A program made the translations under genes and the position numbers. Positions 1 through 6,479 of a stretch of DNA of 15,537 bases are shown piece by piece; position 1 is the first letter of the stretch; each line of letters starts with the position of its first letter. The stretch is from positions 1 to 15,537 of the forward strand of contig DAOVQR010000003.1 in assembly GCA_030628575.1 (NCBI GenBank), given 5' to 3'. The notes beneath the pieces were generated by a model. It had not been told where the DNA came from. It was given only the letters and a program-made list of their open reading frames with translations, and did not search any database. The DNA is from a bacterium (lineage in GTDB: Bacteria > Patescibacteriota > UBA1384 > JAMDBS01 > DAOVQR01).

Positions 1-1464
1 GGTAATAATCAAAGTATTGGATTAAAACTGTTATCAATTAAAAATGAAAAAGGTGATAAATATACTTTTGATCAATCCTACACGGGTGACAATGAGAAAT
101 TTAAAATTGGCGATGCAGATAAATATATTAAAGGTGAAAACACCTATGTTATTAATTATAAAATTGATAGAGCCATAAACTATTTTGATGATCATGATGA
201 ACTTTATTGGAACGTTACAGGCAATGAATGGCCAACTACCATTGAAAAAGTTTCCGCTACAATCTATTTACCAGAAGGAATAAAAAAAGATGATATTCGG
301 GCAAAATTATACACCGGCACTTATGGATCAACTTCTGAAAATGGGAATATAGATATCAATGATAATCAAATAACATATACCGCTGATACTGAACTTAATT
401 CTGGTGAAGGTTTAACAATTGTTACTAGCTGGCCAGTTGGTATTGTGCACAAACCAACTTTTTGGGAAAACCTCTGGAGAACAGTGGTTAATAATATATT
501 TTACTTTTTGCCAGTAATTGTATTTTTTGTTCTACTTTGGCAATATTTAAAACACGGGAAAGATCCTAAAGGACGAGGCACAATTGTACCAGAATTTGCA
601 GTTCCCAAAAATCTAACTCCTTTGGAGATGGGCGCAATTGTAGATGAAAAAATTGATAATCGTGATATTTCCGCCTCAATTATTGACTTGGCTATCAAAG
701 GATATTTAAAAATTGAAGTAAAAGAGAAAAAGGGAATATTTGGTAAAAATAAAGAAGTATCCTTAAAAAAACTTAAATCCCAAGATTCGGGTAATTTAAA
801 TGATTTTGAAAAAGAATTGATAAGTGGCTTATTTGGCGGTAAAGATGAGGTGAAAATTAAAGATCTTAAAAATTTCTACTCAACTGCAGGTAAAGTTAGA
901 AATCAAGTATTTAAAAAGATGACCAACGAAGGATATTTCCCAAAACACCCATCAAGTATCAAGGCGACATATTTTGTAATTGGTATGATACTTATGTTCA
1001 TCAGTTTCTTTTCATTTGGATTCTCAATTTCATTTGCTGTTGGAATGATATTTTCTGGGATATTATTTATGATATTTGGTCCATTTATGCCTAAAAAAAA
1101 TTTAAAGGGTGTGGCTTTGCGGGAAAAAATTCTAGGATTAAAACTATATTTGAAAACCGCAGAAAAATATCGCTTAAAATTTCAGGAAAAAGAGCAGATT
1201 TTTGAAAGATTTTTGCCCGCTGCCATGGCACTCGGCGTTGCTACAATCTGGGCTAAAAAATTCAAAAATATCTACAAAGATACTGAACCTAGATGGTGCC
1301 ATGGTTATCCGGGCTATATTTATACCCCAATATTTTTGATGAGTGATCTAAATTCTATGCAGTCACAGATCAGTTCAATATCATCTGCTTCATCCGGCGG
1401 TTCTGGCTTTTCCGGCGGCGGCTCAGGAGGTGGTTTTGGTGGTGGAGGGGGAGGAAGTTGGTAA
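1..1464 (+). CDS. DUF2207 family membrane protein, 5' partial
   Basis: The reading frame is open from the first base to the TAA at 1462-1464, so the start lies upstream of the window; 487 residues are visible. The first ~148 residues form the extracytoplasmic beta-rich DUF2207 part (YVINYKIDRAINYF followed by WNVTGNEWP). A transmembrane helix at about 165-181 and a pair at about 322-360 follow. The segment ALREKILGLKLYLKTAEK then FLPAAMALGVATIWAKKF is typical of the C-terminal cytoplasmic half of the family. The protein ends in a Gly/Ser-rich tail of about 25 residues closing in GGSW, also typical. The ATG/GTG starts inside the window (for example GTG 445) would delete the DUF2207 ectodomain and are not the true start. 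Function is unknown; a membrane role is the only safe statement. The next gene begins 15 nt downstream and is probably cotranscribed. Confidence 0.93.
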   Translation, partial: GNNQSIGLKLLSIKNEKGDKYTFDQSYTGDNEKFKIGDADKYIKGENTYVINYKIDRAINYFDDHDELYWNVTGNEWPTTIEKVSATIYLPEGIKKDDIRAKLYTGTYGSTSENGNIDINDNQITYTADTELNSGEGLTIVTSWPVGIVHKPTFWENLWRTVVNNIFYFLPVIVFFVLLWQYLKHGKDPKGRGTIVPEFAVPKNLTPLEMGAIVDEKIDNRDISASIIDLAIKGYLKIEVKEKKGIFGKNKEVSLKKLKSQDSGNLNDFEKELISGLFGGKDEVKIKDLKNFYSTAGKVRNQVFKKMTNEGYFPKHPSSIKATYFVIGMILMFISFFSFGFSISFAVGMIFSGILFMIFGPFMPKKNLKGVALREKILGLKLYLKTAEKYRLKFQEKEQIFERFLPAAMALGVATIWAKKFKNIYKDTEPRWCHGYPGYIYTPIFLMSDLNSMQSQISSISSASSGGSGFSGGGSGGGFGGGGGGSW

Positions 1465-1479
1465 AATCCGAAAGGATAT

Positions 1480-2487
1480 ATGTTTAAAAAAATCACTGCT
1501 GGTTGTTTAATAGCGATTTTTGTACCATTATTTATGATACTGATTTTTGGATTCACAGCTAAAAAAACAATCTTAAATCCAAATTTTTATAAAAATCAAT
1601 TTTCTAAAGAGGAAGTTTATACTAAACTTATTTCTCATGGATTATCATTTATGACTTCGGGAATGATGGAATCGGATACACCAATGATTGGATCCGACAC
1701 CTTGGCAATTACAGTCCAATCAATTTTAAAACCTGAATGGGTTAAAGAACGAATGAATACATTTTTTGATGGATTATCCAACTATCTTTCTGGAAAAACT
1801 GATATTCTGGAAGGCAAGATTTCATTTAAAGAAATAAAAGAAAAATTAACTGGATCTTTGGAATCCCAAGTTTCTAAATCAATGGATAACTTACCAGAAT
1901 GCACAGAAAAACAAATGAAGCAATTTGATATTGAAAGCGGTAAAGATATGAAGAATCTTAAATTAGATTGCATTCCACCCGGAAAAATGACCTCTGAATT
2001 TAAAGACAGTTTTAAAAAATTATCCTCAGGTAGTTTTATTTTAGAAGCAATTCCCAACGAAATAAATTTAAGAGATTCCTTTGAAAAAAATCAAAAAGAA
2101 CTTAACTTGCTAAAAAAAATTTATTCTTACATCTCGATCGGACTATACATATTGCTGGCTATAGATATAATTACATTAATTATTATTGGATTTTTAATTT
2201 ATAAGCCAATTTCCTCTATTCTAAAATGGCTAGCAACTGCATTAATAATTCCATCTGGTCTGATATTTATTGTTGCTTTGGTGGGATTATTTTCATCAAG
2301 TATTATTATCAAAAATTTCATTTTGCCACCTGAAACAACAATACAAATAGCTTCTTTAATAGTTGATATCCTTCAAAATTTCATTAAAGAATTTCTAAAT
2401 TATCTATTAATATTTTCATCAATACCATTAATAATTGCTATCGGTTTATACATTTGGGCATATTTTCAAAAGAAAAAAGAACCATAA
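1480..2487 (+). CDS. Multi-pass membrane protein of unknown function
   Basis: 335 residues. The ATG at 1480 is preceded by AAAGGA at suitable spacing, 15 nt after the DUF2207 stop, so the two genes are probably one operon. One hydrophobic segment lies near the N-terminus (about 6-26). A largely polar region of ~185 residues (28-212) follows, then three hydrophobic segments (about 216-240, 249-272 and 306-328) and a Lys-rich end. This arrangement suggests a large extracytoplasmic domain between TM1 and TM2. Cys141 and Cys164 are the only cysteines in that domain and could form a disulfide. I do not recognise a named family. The pairing with DUF2207 hints at an envelope role, but that is inference only. 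Confidence 0.8.
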   Translation: MFKKITAGCLIAIFVPLFMILIFGFTAKKTILNPNFYKNQFSKEEVYTKLISHGLSFMTSGMMESDTPMIGSDTLAITVQSILKPEWVKERMNTFFDGLSNYLSGKTDILEGKISFKEIKEKLTGSLESQVSKSMDNLPECTEKQMKQFDIESGKDMKNLKLDCIPPGKMTSEFKDSFKKLSSGSFILEAIPNEINLRDSFEKNQKELNLLKKIYSYISIGLYILLAIDIITLIIIGFLIYKPISSILKWLATALIIPSGLIFIVALVGLFSSSIIIKNFILPPETTIQIASLIVDILQNFIKEFLNYLLIFSSIPLIIAIGLYIWAYFQKKKEP

Positions 2488-2490
2488 TGA

Positions 2491-2644
2491 TATAGTGATA
2501 TTATTCTAAATTAACTTTTTTTGTCATTCTGAGCGCTCCTGCAAGAAAGCGAAGAATCTCATCATATAGATAGAGATCCTTCACTCCGATTACATCGGGG
2601 TTCAGGATGACGATCCTGGGCGAGCTTAGAATAACATCACTATA
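2491..2644. mobile_element. MITE-like element with 19-nt terminal inverted repeats
   Basis: The ends at 2491-2509 and 2626-2644 are inverted copies matching at 18 of 19 positions (TATAGTGAT then A or G, then TTATTCTAA). Both outer ends are TATA, compatible with an IS630/Tc1-type TA target duplication outside a TAGTGAT terminus. No ORF is inside. The centre is a second, GC-richer imperfect palindrome. Size (~154 bp), TIRs and lack of coding fit a non-autonomous miniature element; no transposase is present in the window to identify the parent. A plain large hairpin or terminator is less likely, as no U-run follows the 3' arm. Confidence 0.6.
2523..2611. repeat. Inner imperfect palindrome (REP-like)
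   Basis: The arms begin GTCATTCTGAG (2523-2533) and end TTCAGGATGAC (2601-2611), and also pair around GAAGAATCTC (2551-2560) and GAGATCCTTC (2573-2582). The segment is clearly richer in GC than its surroundings. From memory, very similar palindromes with GTCATTCTGAGC and GAAGAATCTC are scattered in intergenic DNA of many unrelated bacteria; this is recalled, not searched. Confidence 0.6.
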
Positions 2645-2673
2645 CACAAATTATTAAAAATAACACAAATGAT

Positions 2674-2714
2674 ATTCGCGGCATTCGCATACATTTGTAG
2701 ATTGGCATCATATT
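2674..2714 (+). repeat. Intergenic repeat shared with the hisS leader
   Basis: The stretch is built of units starting ATTYG (ATTCGCGGC, ATTCGCATAC, ATTTGTAG, ATTGGCATC) and ends directly at the ATG at 2715. The block 2674-2691 matches 10626-10643 at 16 of 18 bases in the same orientation. The block 2693-2714 matches the reverse complement of 10560-10581 at 20 of 22. No Shine-Dalgarno sequence is visible before 2715. Confidence 0.65.
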
Positions 2715-3062
2715 ATGAAACAAGAAAAATGGGACGAAATAAAAGGAAAAATTCAAGATCAATTTAAAATGCTTGAAAAGAAAACTGAACCAATTGAAAT
2801 AAGGGTTGATGTTGATGAAAAAATAAAAACTGGATCAAAGGAAATTATTATTTTTATTTCACCAATTGGCAAAATAAAGTTGGAATATATGGTAAAACCC
2901 GTAGTTTTGGATAAAAAAGAACTTTATTCTAAACGAATGGGCACTACAGCCAGAACAGAATACACTTTTTCAGATACTGAATTTGTCCGTAGAATGGAAG
3001 CATTTAAATGGAATGAAACTGATGAATGTTGGGATATAATTGACGCCAGCTCATTCGCATAA
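2715..3062 (+). CDS. Small conserved protein of unknown function
   Basis: 115 residues, soluble and charged, with no signal peptide or membrane segment. It starts MKQEKWDEIKGKIQDQF, a likely amphipathic helix. A beta-rich middle (IEIRVDVDEKI, KEIIIFISPIGKIKLEYM) and a conserved-looking motif PVVLDKKELYSKRMG with EYTFSDTEF follow. I recall similar ~110-residue hypothetical proteins with the same motifs (LDKK...YS.R.G, YSDTEF) in Patescibacteria genomes, but no function is known to me. The ATG at 2715 has no Shine-Dalgarno sequence and directly follows a repeat-derived spacer. The 3' end overlaps the -35 region of the next gene's promoter. Confidence 0.75.
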   Translation: MKQEKWDEIKGKIQDQFKMLEKKTEPIEIRVDVDEKIKTGSKEIIIFISPIGKIKLEYMVKPVVLDKKELYSKRMGTTARTEYTFSDTEFVRRMEAFKWNETDECWDIIDASSFA

Positions 3063-3082
3063 ATTTATATTTGTGATATAAT
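3054..3082 (+). promoter_or_regulatory. Extended -10 promoter of the 63-residue protein gene
   Basis: A perfect extended -10 (TGATATAAT, hexamer 3077-3082) lies 17 nt after a weak -35 TTCGCA (3054-3059), which sits in the last codons of the preceding gene. Transcription would begin near 3089, leaving a leader of only ~16 nt. Confidence 0.65.
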
Positions 3083-3105
3083 AAAAACAAATGAAAGGGG
3101 ATTTT

Positions 3106-3297
3106 ATGGACAAACACACAAAACACACTTTAGCGGAAGTATTATTTTCTTTATCGGTTGTATCGGTACTTTTAGCTGCTTGGAGCTATCTTTCTTCAGA
3201 TGTTTGGTTAGCATCTGCTCAATGGGTTCAAGTTGCAACAGTACTTGGTGTCTATGCAATTTATCTGCACATCAAAGAACCTACACAAAAGAAATAA
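3106..3297 (+). CDS. Small two-helix membrane protein
   Basis: 63 residues from the ATG at 3106, which is preceded by AAAGGGG (3094-3100) at good spacing. An ATG at 3091 in the same frame would add five residues, but it consumes the Shine-Dalgarno sequence and would lie at the predicted transcript 5' end. Two hydrophobic segments (about 9-30 and 34-56) are joined by a short turn, with a polar N-terminus rich in Lys and His and a Lys-rich C-terminus. Family not recognised. It has its own promoter and an intrinsic terminator 38 nt after its stop, so it is a monocistronic gene and probably well expressed. Confidence 0.72.
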   Translation: MDKHTKHTLAEVLFSLSVVSVLLAAWSYLSSDVWLASAQWVQVATVLGVYAIYLHIKEPTQKK

Positions 3298-3334
3298 TTA
3301 TTCTAATTGATTCTCGCTGAAATTTTATATGATT

Positions 3335-3365
3335 AAAAAAGTCATCTTTTTAGGTGACTTTTTTT
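3335..3365 (+). terminator. Intrinsic terminator after the 63-residue gene
   Basis: The left arm AAAAAGTCATC and right arm GGTGACTTTTT pair over 11 positions with one G-U pair. The loop is six nucleotides and the arm runs into seven T. The A-run on the left would also allow function on the minus strand. Confidence 0.87.
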
Positions 3366-3382
3366 GATTGATATGGTAAAAT
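3354..3382 (+). promoter_or_regulatory. Putative promoter of the EamA/WecG unit
   Basis: Extended -10 TGGTAAAAT (hexamer 3377-3382) with a weak -35 GTGACT (3354-3359) at 17 nt spacing. The -35 overlaps the right arm of the terminator. The predicted start near 3389 places the whole octamer array in the mRNA leader. Confidence 0.5.
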
Positions 3383-3387
3383 TTATC

Positions 3388-3493
3388 TAGTTGATTAGTT
3401 TAATAGTTAAATGGTTGATCAGTAAAAAATCTGATTATCTATTAACATAAATAACTAATCAACTATTGAACTAATTAACTATCTAACTAAATT
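3388..3493 (+). repeat. Inverted arrays of a degenerate octamer, ending at the eamA start
   Basis: From 3388 there are four forward units TAGTTGAT, TAGTTTAA, TAGTTAAA, TGGTTGAT. From 3454 to 3493 there are five contiguous units ACTAATCA, ACTATTGA, ACTAATTA, ACTATCTA, ACTAAATT, the last touching the ATG at 3494. The second set is the reverse complement form of the first (TAGTTNAN). The outer ends 3388-3400 and 3453-3465 are a perfect 13-bp inverted repeat, with further pairing inside (TTAATAG with CTATTAA, ATCAG with CTGAT). The transcript could fold into a long imperfect hairpin. Confidence 0.8.
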
Positions 3494-4390
3494 ATGACTT
3501 GGATATTATTATCAATTGGTGCTTTTTTTGTATGGGCTGTTGGAAATATCTTAGGAAAAATTATCATTACTAAGATTGCCAAACATCCTCTTGTTTATTT
3601 AGTAATATTTAATGTTATTATGGGAATTATAACTTTACTGATCTTGCCATTTAAAGGAATATATCTGCCTGAAACAAAAATCCTAATATATTCAATCATT
3701 TCTGGTATTATTTACGTATTTGCTGTGATGCCATATATGTATGCCATTAAAAATGAAGAAGTTTCTCGTGTTGTACCTCTTTGGCAGTTTATCCCATTAT
3801 TTACTTTAATTTTAGCTACAATATTTTTAAATGAAACATTATCTTTCTATTCATATATTGCTTTTATTTTGCTTGTTACTGGAGGACTGCTTATCTCTGC
3901 CAAAAAATTAAAAGGTTTATTTTCTTTGAGACATGCTTTCTATTTAATGCTCGGTTCCTCATTTTTATTTGCCGCGATGGACATTATTAACAAATATGTT
4001 TTTTCCAATTCTGAATATTTTAATTCATTTATAATTATGAGATTAACAGCATTTGTAGTGGCTCTGACACTTTTATTTTATAAAGACACTTTTATAGAAT
4101 TCAAAAATACAATCTCCCAATTGACAGTAAAAAAAACATCTGTACTTTTAACAAGTGAAATTCTAGATTATGTAGGAATGGTTTTATATTCGTTGGCTTT
4201 GTCCATTGGACCTGTAATAATAATCTCGTCTATGCATGGATTTCAACCACTATTTGTATTAATTTTCGCAATTATTGTTTCAATTTTCGCTCCGCATCAT
4301 CTAAAAGAACAAATTGATAAAAATACTATTTTACTAAAAATATTAGCAATAGTTTTAATGGGTCTTGGGGTTTATTTACTTTATGTTTAA
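3494..4390 (+). CDS. EamA/DMT-family transporter
   Basis: 298 residues with about ten hydrophobic segments in two halves of five, the usual size and layout of drug/metabolite transporter (EamA) proteins. The first half contains the typical stretch VPLWQFIPLFTLILATIF followed by LNETLS and a TM ending TGGLLISAKK. The second repeat starts around residue 147. The substrate cannot be read from sequence; family members export amino acids, metabolites or other small molecules at the inner membrane. The ATG at 3494 has no Shine-Dalgarno sequence and directly follows the last octamer of the upstream array. The stop overlaps the next gene by 8 nt, so the two are translationally coupled. A link to the polymer-synthesis enzyme downstream is possible but unproven. 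Confidence 0.88.
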   Translation: MTWILLSIGAFFVWAVGNILGKIIITKIAKHPLVYLVIFNVIMGIITLLILPFKGIYLPETKILIYSIISGIIYVFAVMPYMYAIKNEEVSRVVPLWQFIPLFTLILATIFLNETLSFYSYIAFILLVTGGLLISAKKLKGLFSLRHAFYLMLGSSFLFAAMDIINKYVFSNSEYFNSFIIMRLTAFVVALTLLFYKDTFIEFKNTISQLTVKKTSVLLTSEILDYVGMVLYSLALSIGPVIIISSMHGFQPLFVLIFAIIVSIFAPHHLKEQIDKNTILLKILAIVLMGLGVYLLYV

Positions 4391-5147
4391 TCAAATAAGC
4401 ATTCTTAATGTCAAAATTGATAATATTAATTATAAACAGACGATCAAAAAAATCGATAGGTTTATTAAGTCCAAAAAACCACATCAAATAATTACAGTTA
4501 ATCCAGAAATCATTATGGCAGCGCAAAATGATGAAAATTATAAAAAAATCCTTAATTCCAGTGACTTAAATGTTGCTGATGGTGCGGGATTATGGTGGGC
4601 AGCAAAATATACTCATCAAAAATTAAATTATCGTATAACTGGTGTAGATTTAATTGATAAAATGACTAAACTAGCCGCTAAAAAGAAATATAGAATGTTT
4701 TTTCTTGGCGGTCAAAATAAAGCAGGGGAATATGCTGCTGATAATTTACGCGAAAAATATCCTAATTTACACGTTGCTGGTTGTTGTGAAGGATATCCAA
4801 TTATTAAAGATAAATTAACTAAAAAAGAAAATCTTAAAAACATCAAGTTAATCAATAAAATTCTAAAAACCAATCCCGATATCCTTTTGGTTGCTTATGG
4901 AGCTCCCAAACAAGAAAAATTTATTGCTAAATATAAAAATAAACTTAATATTCCTGTGATAATAGGAGTAGGTGGGGCATTTGATTTTATTTCCGGCCGT
5001 ATCAAACGCGCTCCCAAATGGATGCAAACTCTTCATATAGAATGGCTTTATCGTCTAATCCAACAACCATCTCGCCTCAACCGCATCGTCACCGCCACGA
5101 TTCGCTTTCCATGGGCTGTAATTAATAATAAAAAATTGACAAAATAA
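4383..5147 (+). CDS. WecG/TagA/CpsF-family glycosyltransferase
   Basis: 254 residues from the ATG at 4383, which overlaps the EamA stop (ATGTTTAA). A TTG at 4365 would only add hydrophobic residues read from the transporter frame. Family members transfer a sugar such as N-acetylmannosamine or N-acetylmannosaminuronic acid from UDP to a polyprenyl-linked sugar during teichoic acid, enterobacterial common antigen or capsule synthesis. Visible motifs are TVNPEI (38-43), VADGAGLWWAAK (64-75), ITGVDLI (85-91), GAPKQEKFI (173-181) and GVGGAFDFISGRIKRAP (195-211) followed by the conserved IEWLYRLIQQPSR (219-231). Thr38 and Asp66 match the residues described as catalytic in TagA. The length is full. 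No other surface-polymer gene is nearby, so the pathway is unknown. Confidence 0.93.
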   Translation: MFNQISILNVKIDNINYKQTIKKIDRFIKSKKPHQIITVNPEIIMAAQNDENYKKILNSSDLNVADGAGLWWAAKYTHQKLNYRITGVDLIDKMTKLAAKKKYRMFFLGGQNKAGEYAADNLREKYPNLHVAGCCEGYPIIKDKLTKKENLKNIKLINKILKTNPDILLVAYGAPKQEKFIAKYKNKLNIPVIIGVGGAFDFISGRIKRAPKWMQTLHIEWLYRLIQQPSRLNRIVTATIRFPWAVINNKKLTK

Positions 5148-5163
5148 TTATTTAATATATACT
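5136..5163 (+). promoter_or_regulatory. Strong promoter upstream of nusA
   Basis: A perfect -35 TTGACA (5136-5141) spans the last codons of the glycosyltransferase gene. It is followed after 16 nt by TATACT (5158-5163). Transcription would begin near 5170, giving a leader of about 108 nt. Four pentamers of form NTAAG (5162-5181) overlap the start region. Confidence 0.75.
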
Positions 5164-5193
5164 TAAGTTAAGCTAAGATAAGATATCAACGAT

Positions 5194-5222
5194 AAGCAAG
5201 CTATGATTAAGCTTGTTTTTTT
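5194..5222 (+). terminator. Terminator-like hairpin in the nusA leader
   Basis: AAGCAAGCT (5194-5202) pairs with AGCTTGTTT (5210-5218) over nine positions with one G-U, around a 7-nt loop, and is followed by a run of T to 5222. It ends 47 nt after the wecG stop, so it could terminate that transcript. It also lies between the nusA promoter and the nusA start, so it could act as an attenuator of nusA. Confidence 0.75.
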
Positions 5223-5277
5223 AATAAAAAATCATCCTACAAATTTACATATTATTACAAATAAGAAAGGAAAACAT

Positions 5278-6450
5278 ATGATCACACAATCTCCCTTAGA
5301 TACTGCCCTAACTCAATTATGCGACGAGAAGGGTTTACCAAAAGAAACAATAATTGGCACCATTGAGGCGTGTTTGGCGGCTGCTTATCGTAAAGAATAT
5401 GGACACCCGCGAGAAATTGTTCGAGCAAAACTCAAAGGTGATAGTTTGGATCTTTCAAAAGTTCAAATGTTTCAGATATTCAAAGTTGTAGAGGATGAGG
5501 ACTTTACTGATGAAAATAATCAGATAAAACTAACAGACGCCAAAAAGAAAAAGAAAAAAATTAAAGTTGATGATGAAATTGAAAAATCTTTACCACATCA
5601 AGAAAATTTTGGCCGAATTGCAGCTCAAACTGCCAAACAGGTGATAATTCAAAGATTACAGGAAGCAGAACGTGATGTATTATATAATGAATTTAAAGAT
5701 AAAGAACACAAACTCATCAATGGTGTTGTACAGCAGATTGAAGGTAGAAATATCATTATTAATTTGGGAAAAATTAATGGTGTTATGCCTCCTACAGAAC
5801 AAATTCCCAGTGAACGCTACTTTATTGGTCAACGATTAAGAATATTTGTGGAAAAAGTTGAAGAAACTAATCGTGGACCAAGAATTCTCATCTCACGAAG
5901 CAAACCCGAGTTTATCAAAGAATTATTTAGTTTAGAAGTTCCTGAAATTGCCGGGGAAACCGTGAAAATTGATGCCATCTCTCGTGAACCTGGCTCAAGA
6001 ACAAAAATGGCTGTCTCAACAGACCAAGAGAGTTTGGATCCGGTTGGTTCCTGCGTAGGCCAACGCGGAATTCGTGTTCAGGCAGTTTTAGCGGAAATCG
6101 GTGATGAAAAAATTGATATAATTCTTTATGATAAAGATTCCGATCAGTTTATAAAAAATGCTCTTTCGCCAGCTAAAATTGAAAAAATTAAACTTGATAA
6201 AAAAAATAAACAAGCTAAGGTTTATGTTAGTGACGATCAACTTTCTTTGGCAATTGGCAAATCTGGCCAAAATGTTCGTCTAGCTTCCAAACTAACTGGT
6301 TGGGGAATTGATATTGAAAAATATGAGGAAAAGAAAAAGTTAGATAAAAAAACGAAAGATAAGCAAGATGTTCATGATGACAAAAAAGATGATAAAAAAT
6401 CAAGCGAGAAAAAAGAGATTAAAACCAAAGCAAAAAAAGAATCTAAATAA
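5278..6450 (+). CDS. nusA: Transcription termination/antitermination factor NusA
   Basis: 390 residues. The chosen ATG at 5278 follows GAAAGGA at good spacing and gives a normal NusA N-terminus (EKGLPKETIIGTIEACLAAAYRKEYG). The in-frame ATG at 5203 would lie inside the hairpin loop and add 25 unrelated residues. Domains in order: N-terminal RNA-polymerase-binding domain (1-~135, ending in NFGRIAAQTAKQVIIQRL), S1 (~145-208), KH1 (~225-290, GQRG at 261-264) and KH2 (~298-350, GKSG at 327-330). A low-complexity Lys/Asp-rich tail follows (~350-390) instead of acidic repeats. A Lys run at 89-96 extends the N-terminal domain loop. NusA binds the elongation complex and promotes pausing and intrinsic termination. 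The usual neighbours rimP, ylxR and infB are absent; clpC follows 29 nt downstream. Confidence 0.95.
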   Translation: MITQSPLDTALTQLCDEKGLPKETIIGTIEACLAAAYRKEYGHPREIVRAKLKGDSLDLSKVQMFQIFKVVEDEDFTDENNQIKLTDAKKKKKKIKVDDEIEKSLPHQENFGRIAAQTAKQVIIQRLQEAERDVLYNEFKDKEHKLINGVVQQIEGRNIIINLGKINGVMPPTEQIPSERYFIGQRLRIFVEKVEETNRGPRILISRSKPEFIKELFSLEVPEIAGETVKIDAISREPGSRTKMAVSTDQESLDPVGSCVGQRGIRVQAVLAEIGDEKIDIILYDKDSDQFIKNALSPAKIEKIKLDKKNKQAKVYVSDDQLSLAIGKSGQNVRLASKLTGWGIDIEKYEEKKKLDKKTKDKQDVHDDKKDDKKSSEKKEIKTKAKKESK

Positions 6451-6455
6451 TATTA

Positions 6456-6479
6456 ACTAAAAAGCTAATAAGCTAACTT
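6456..6479 (+). repeat. Three octamers abutting the clpC start
   Basis: ACTAAAAA, GCTAATAA and GCTAACTT are contiguous and the last touches the ATG at 6480. They fill nearly all of the 29-nt spacer after nusA. No Shine-Dalgarno sequence is present. The unit RCTAANNN resembles the ACTANNNA units upstream of the EamA gene. Confidence 0.65.

Noticed and set aside
2523..2611. Intrinsic terminator for the 1480-2487 gene
   Set aside because: The hairpin is followed by GATCCTGGGC and not by a T-run; the T-run lies before the 5' arm.
5203..5277. N-terminal extension of NusA from the ATG at 5203
   Set aside because: This ATG lies in the loop of the terminator-like hairpin and has no Shine-Dalgarno sequence; the ATG at 5278 has one and gives a family-typical start.
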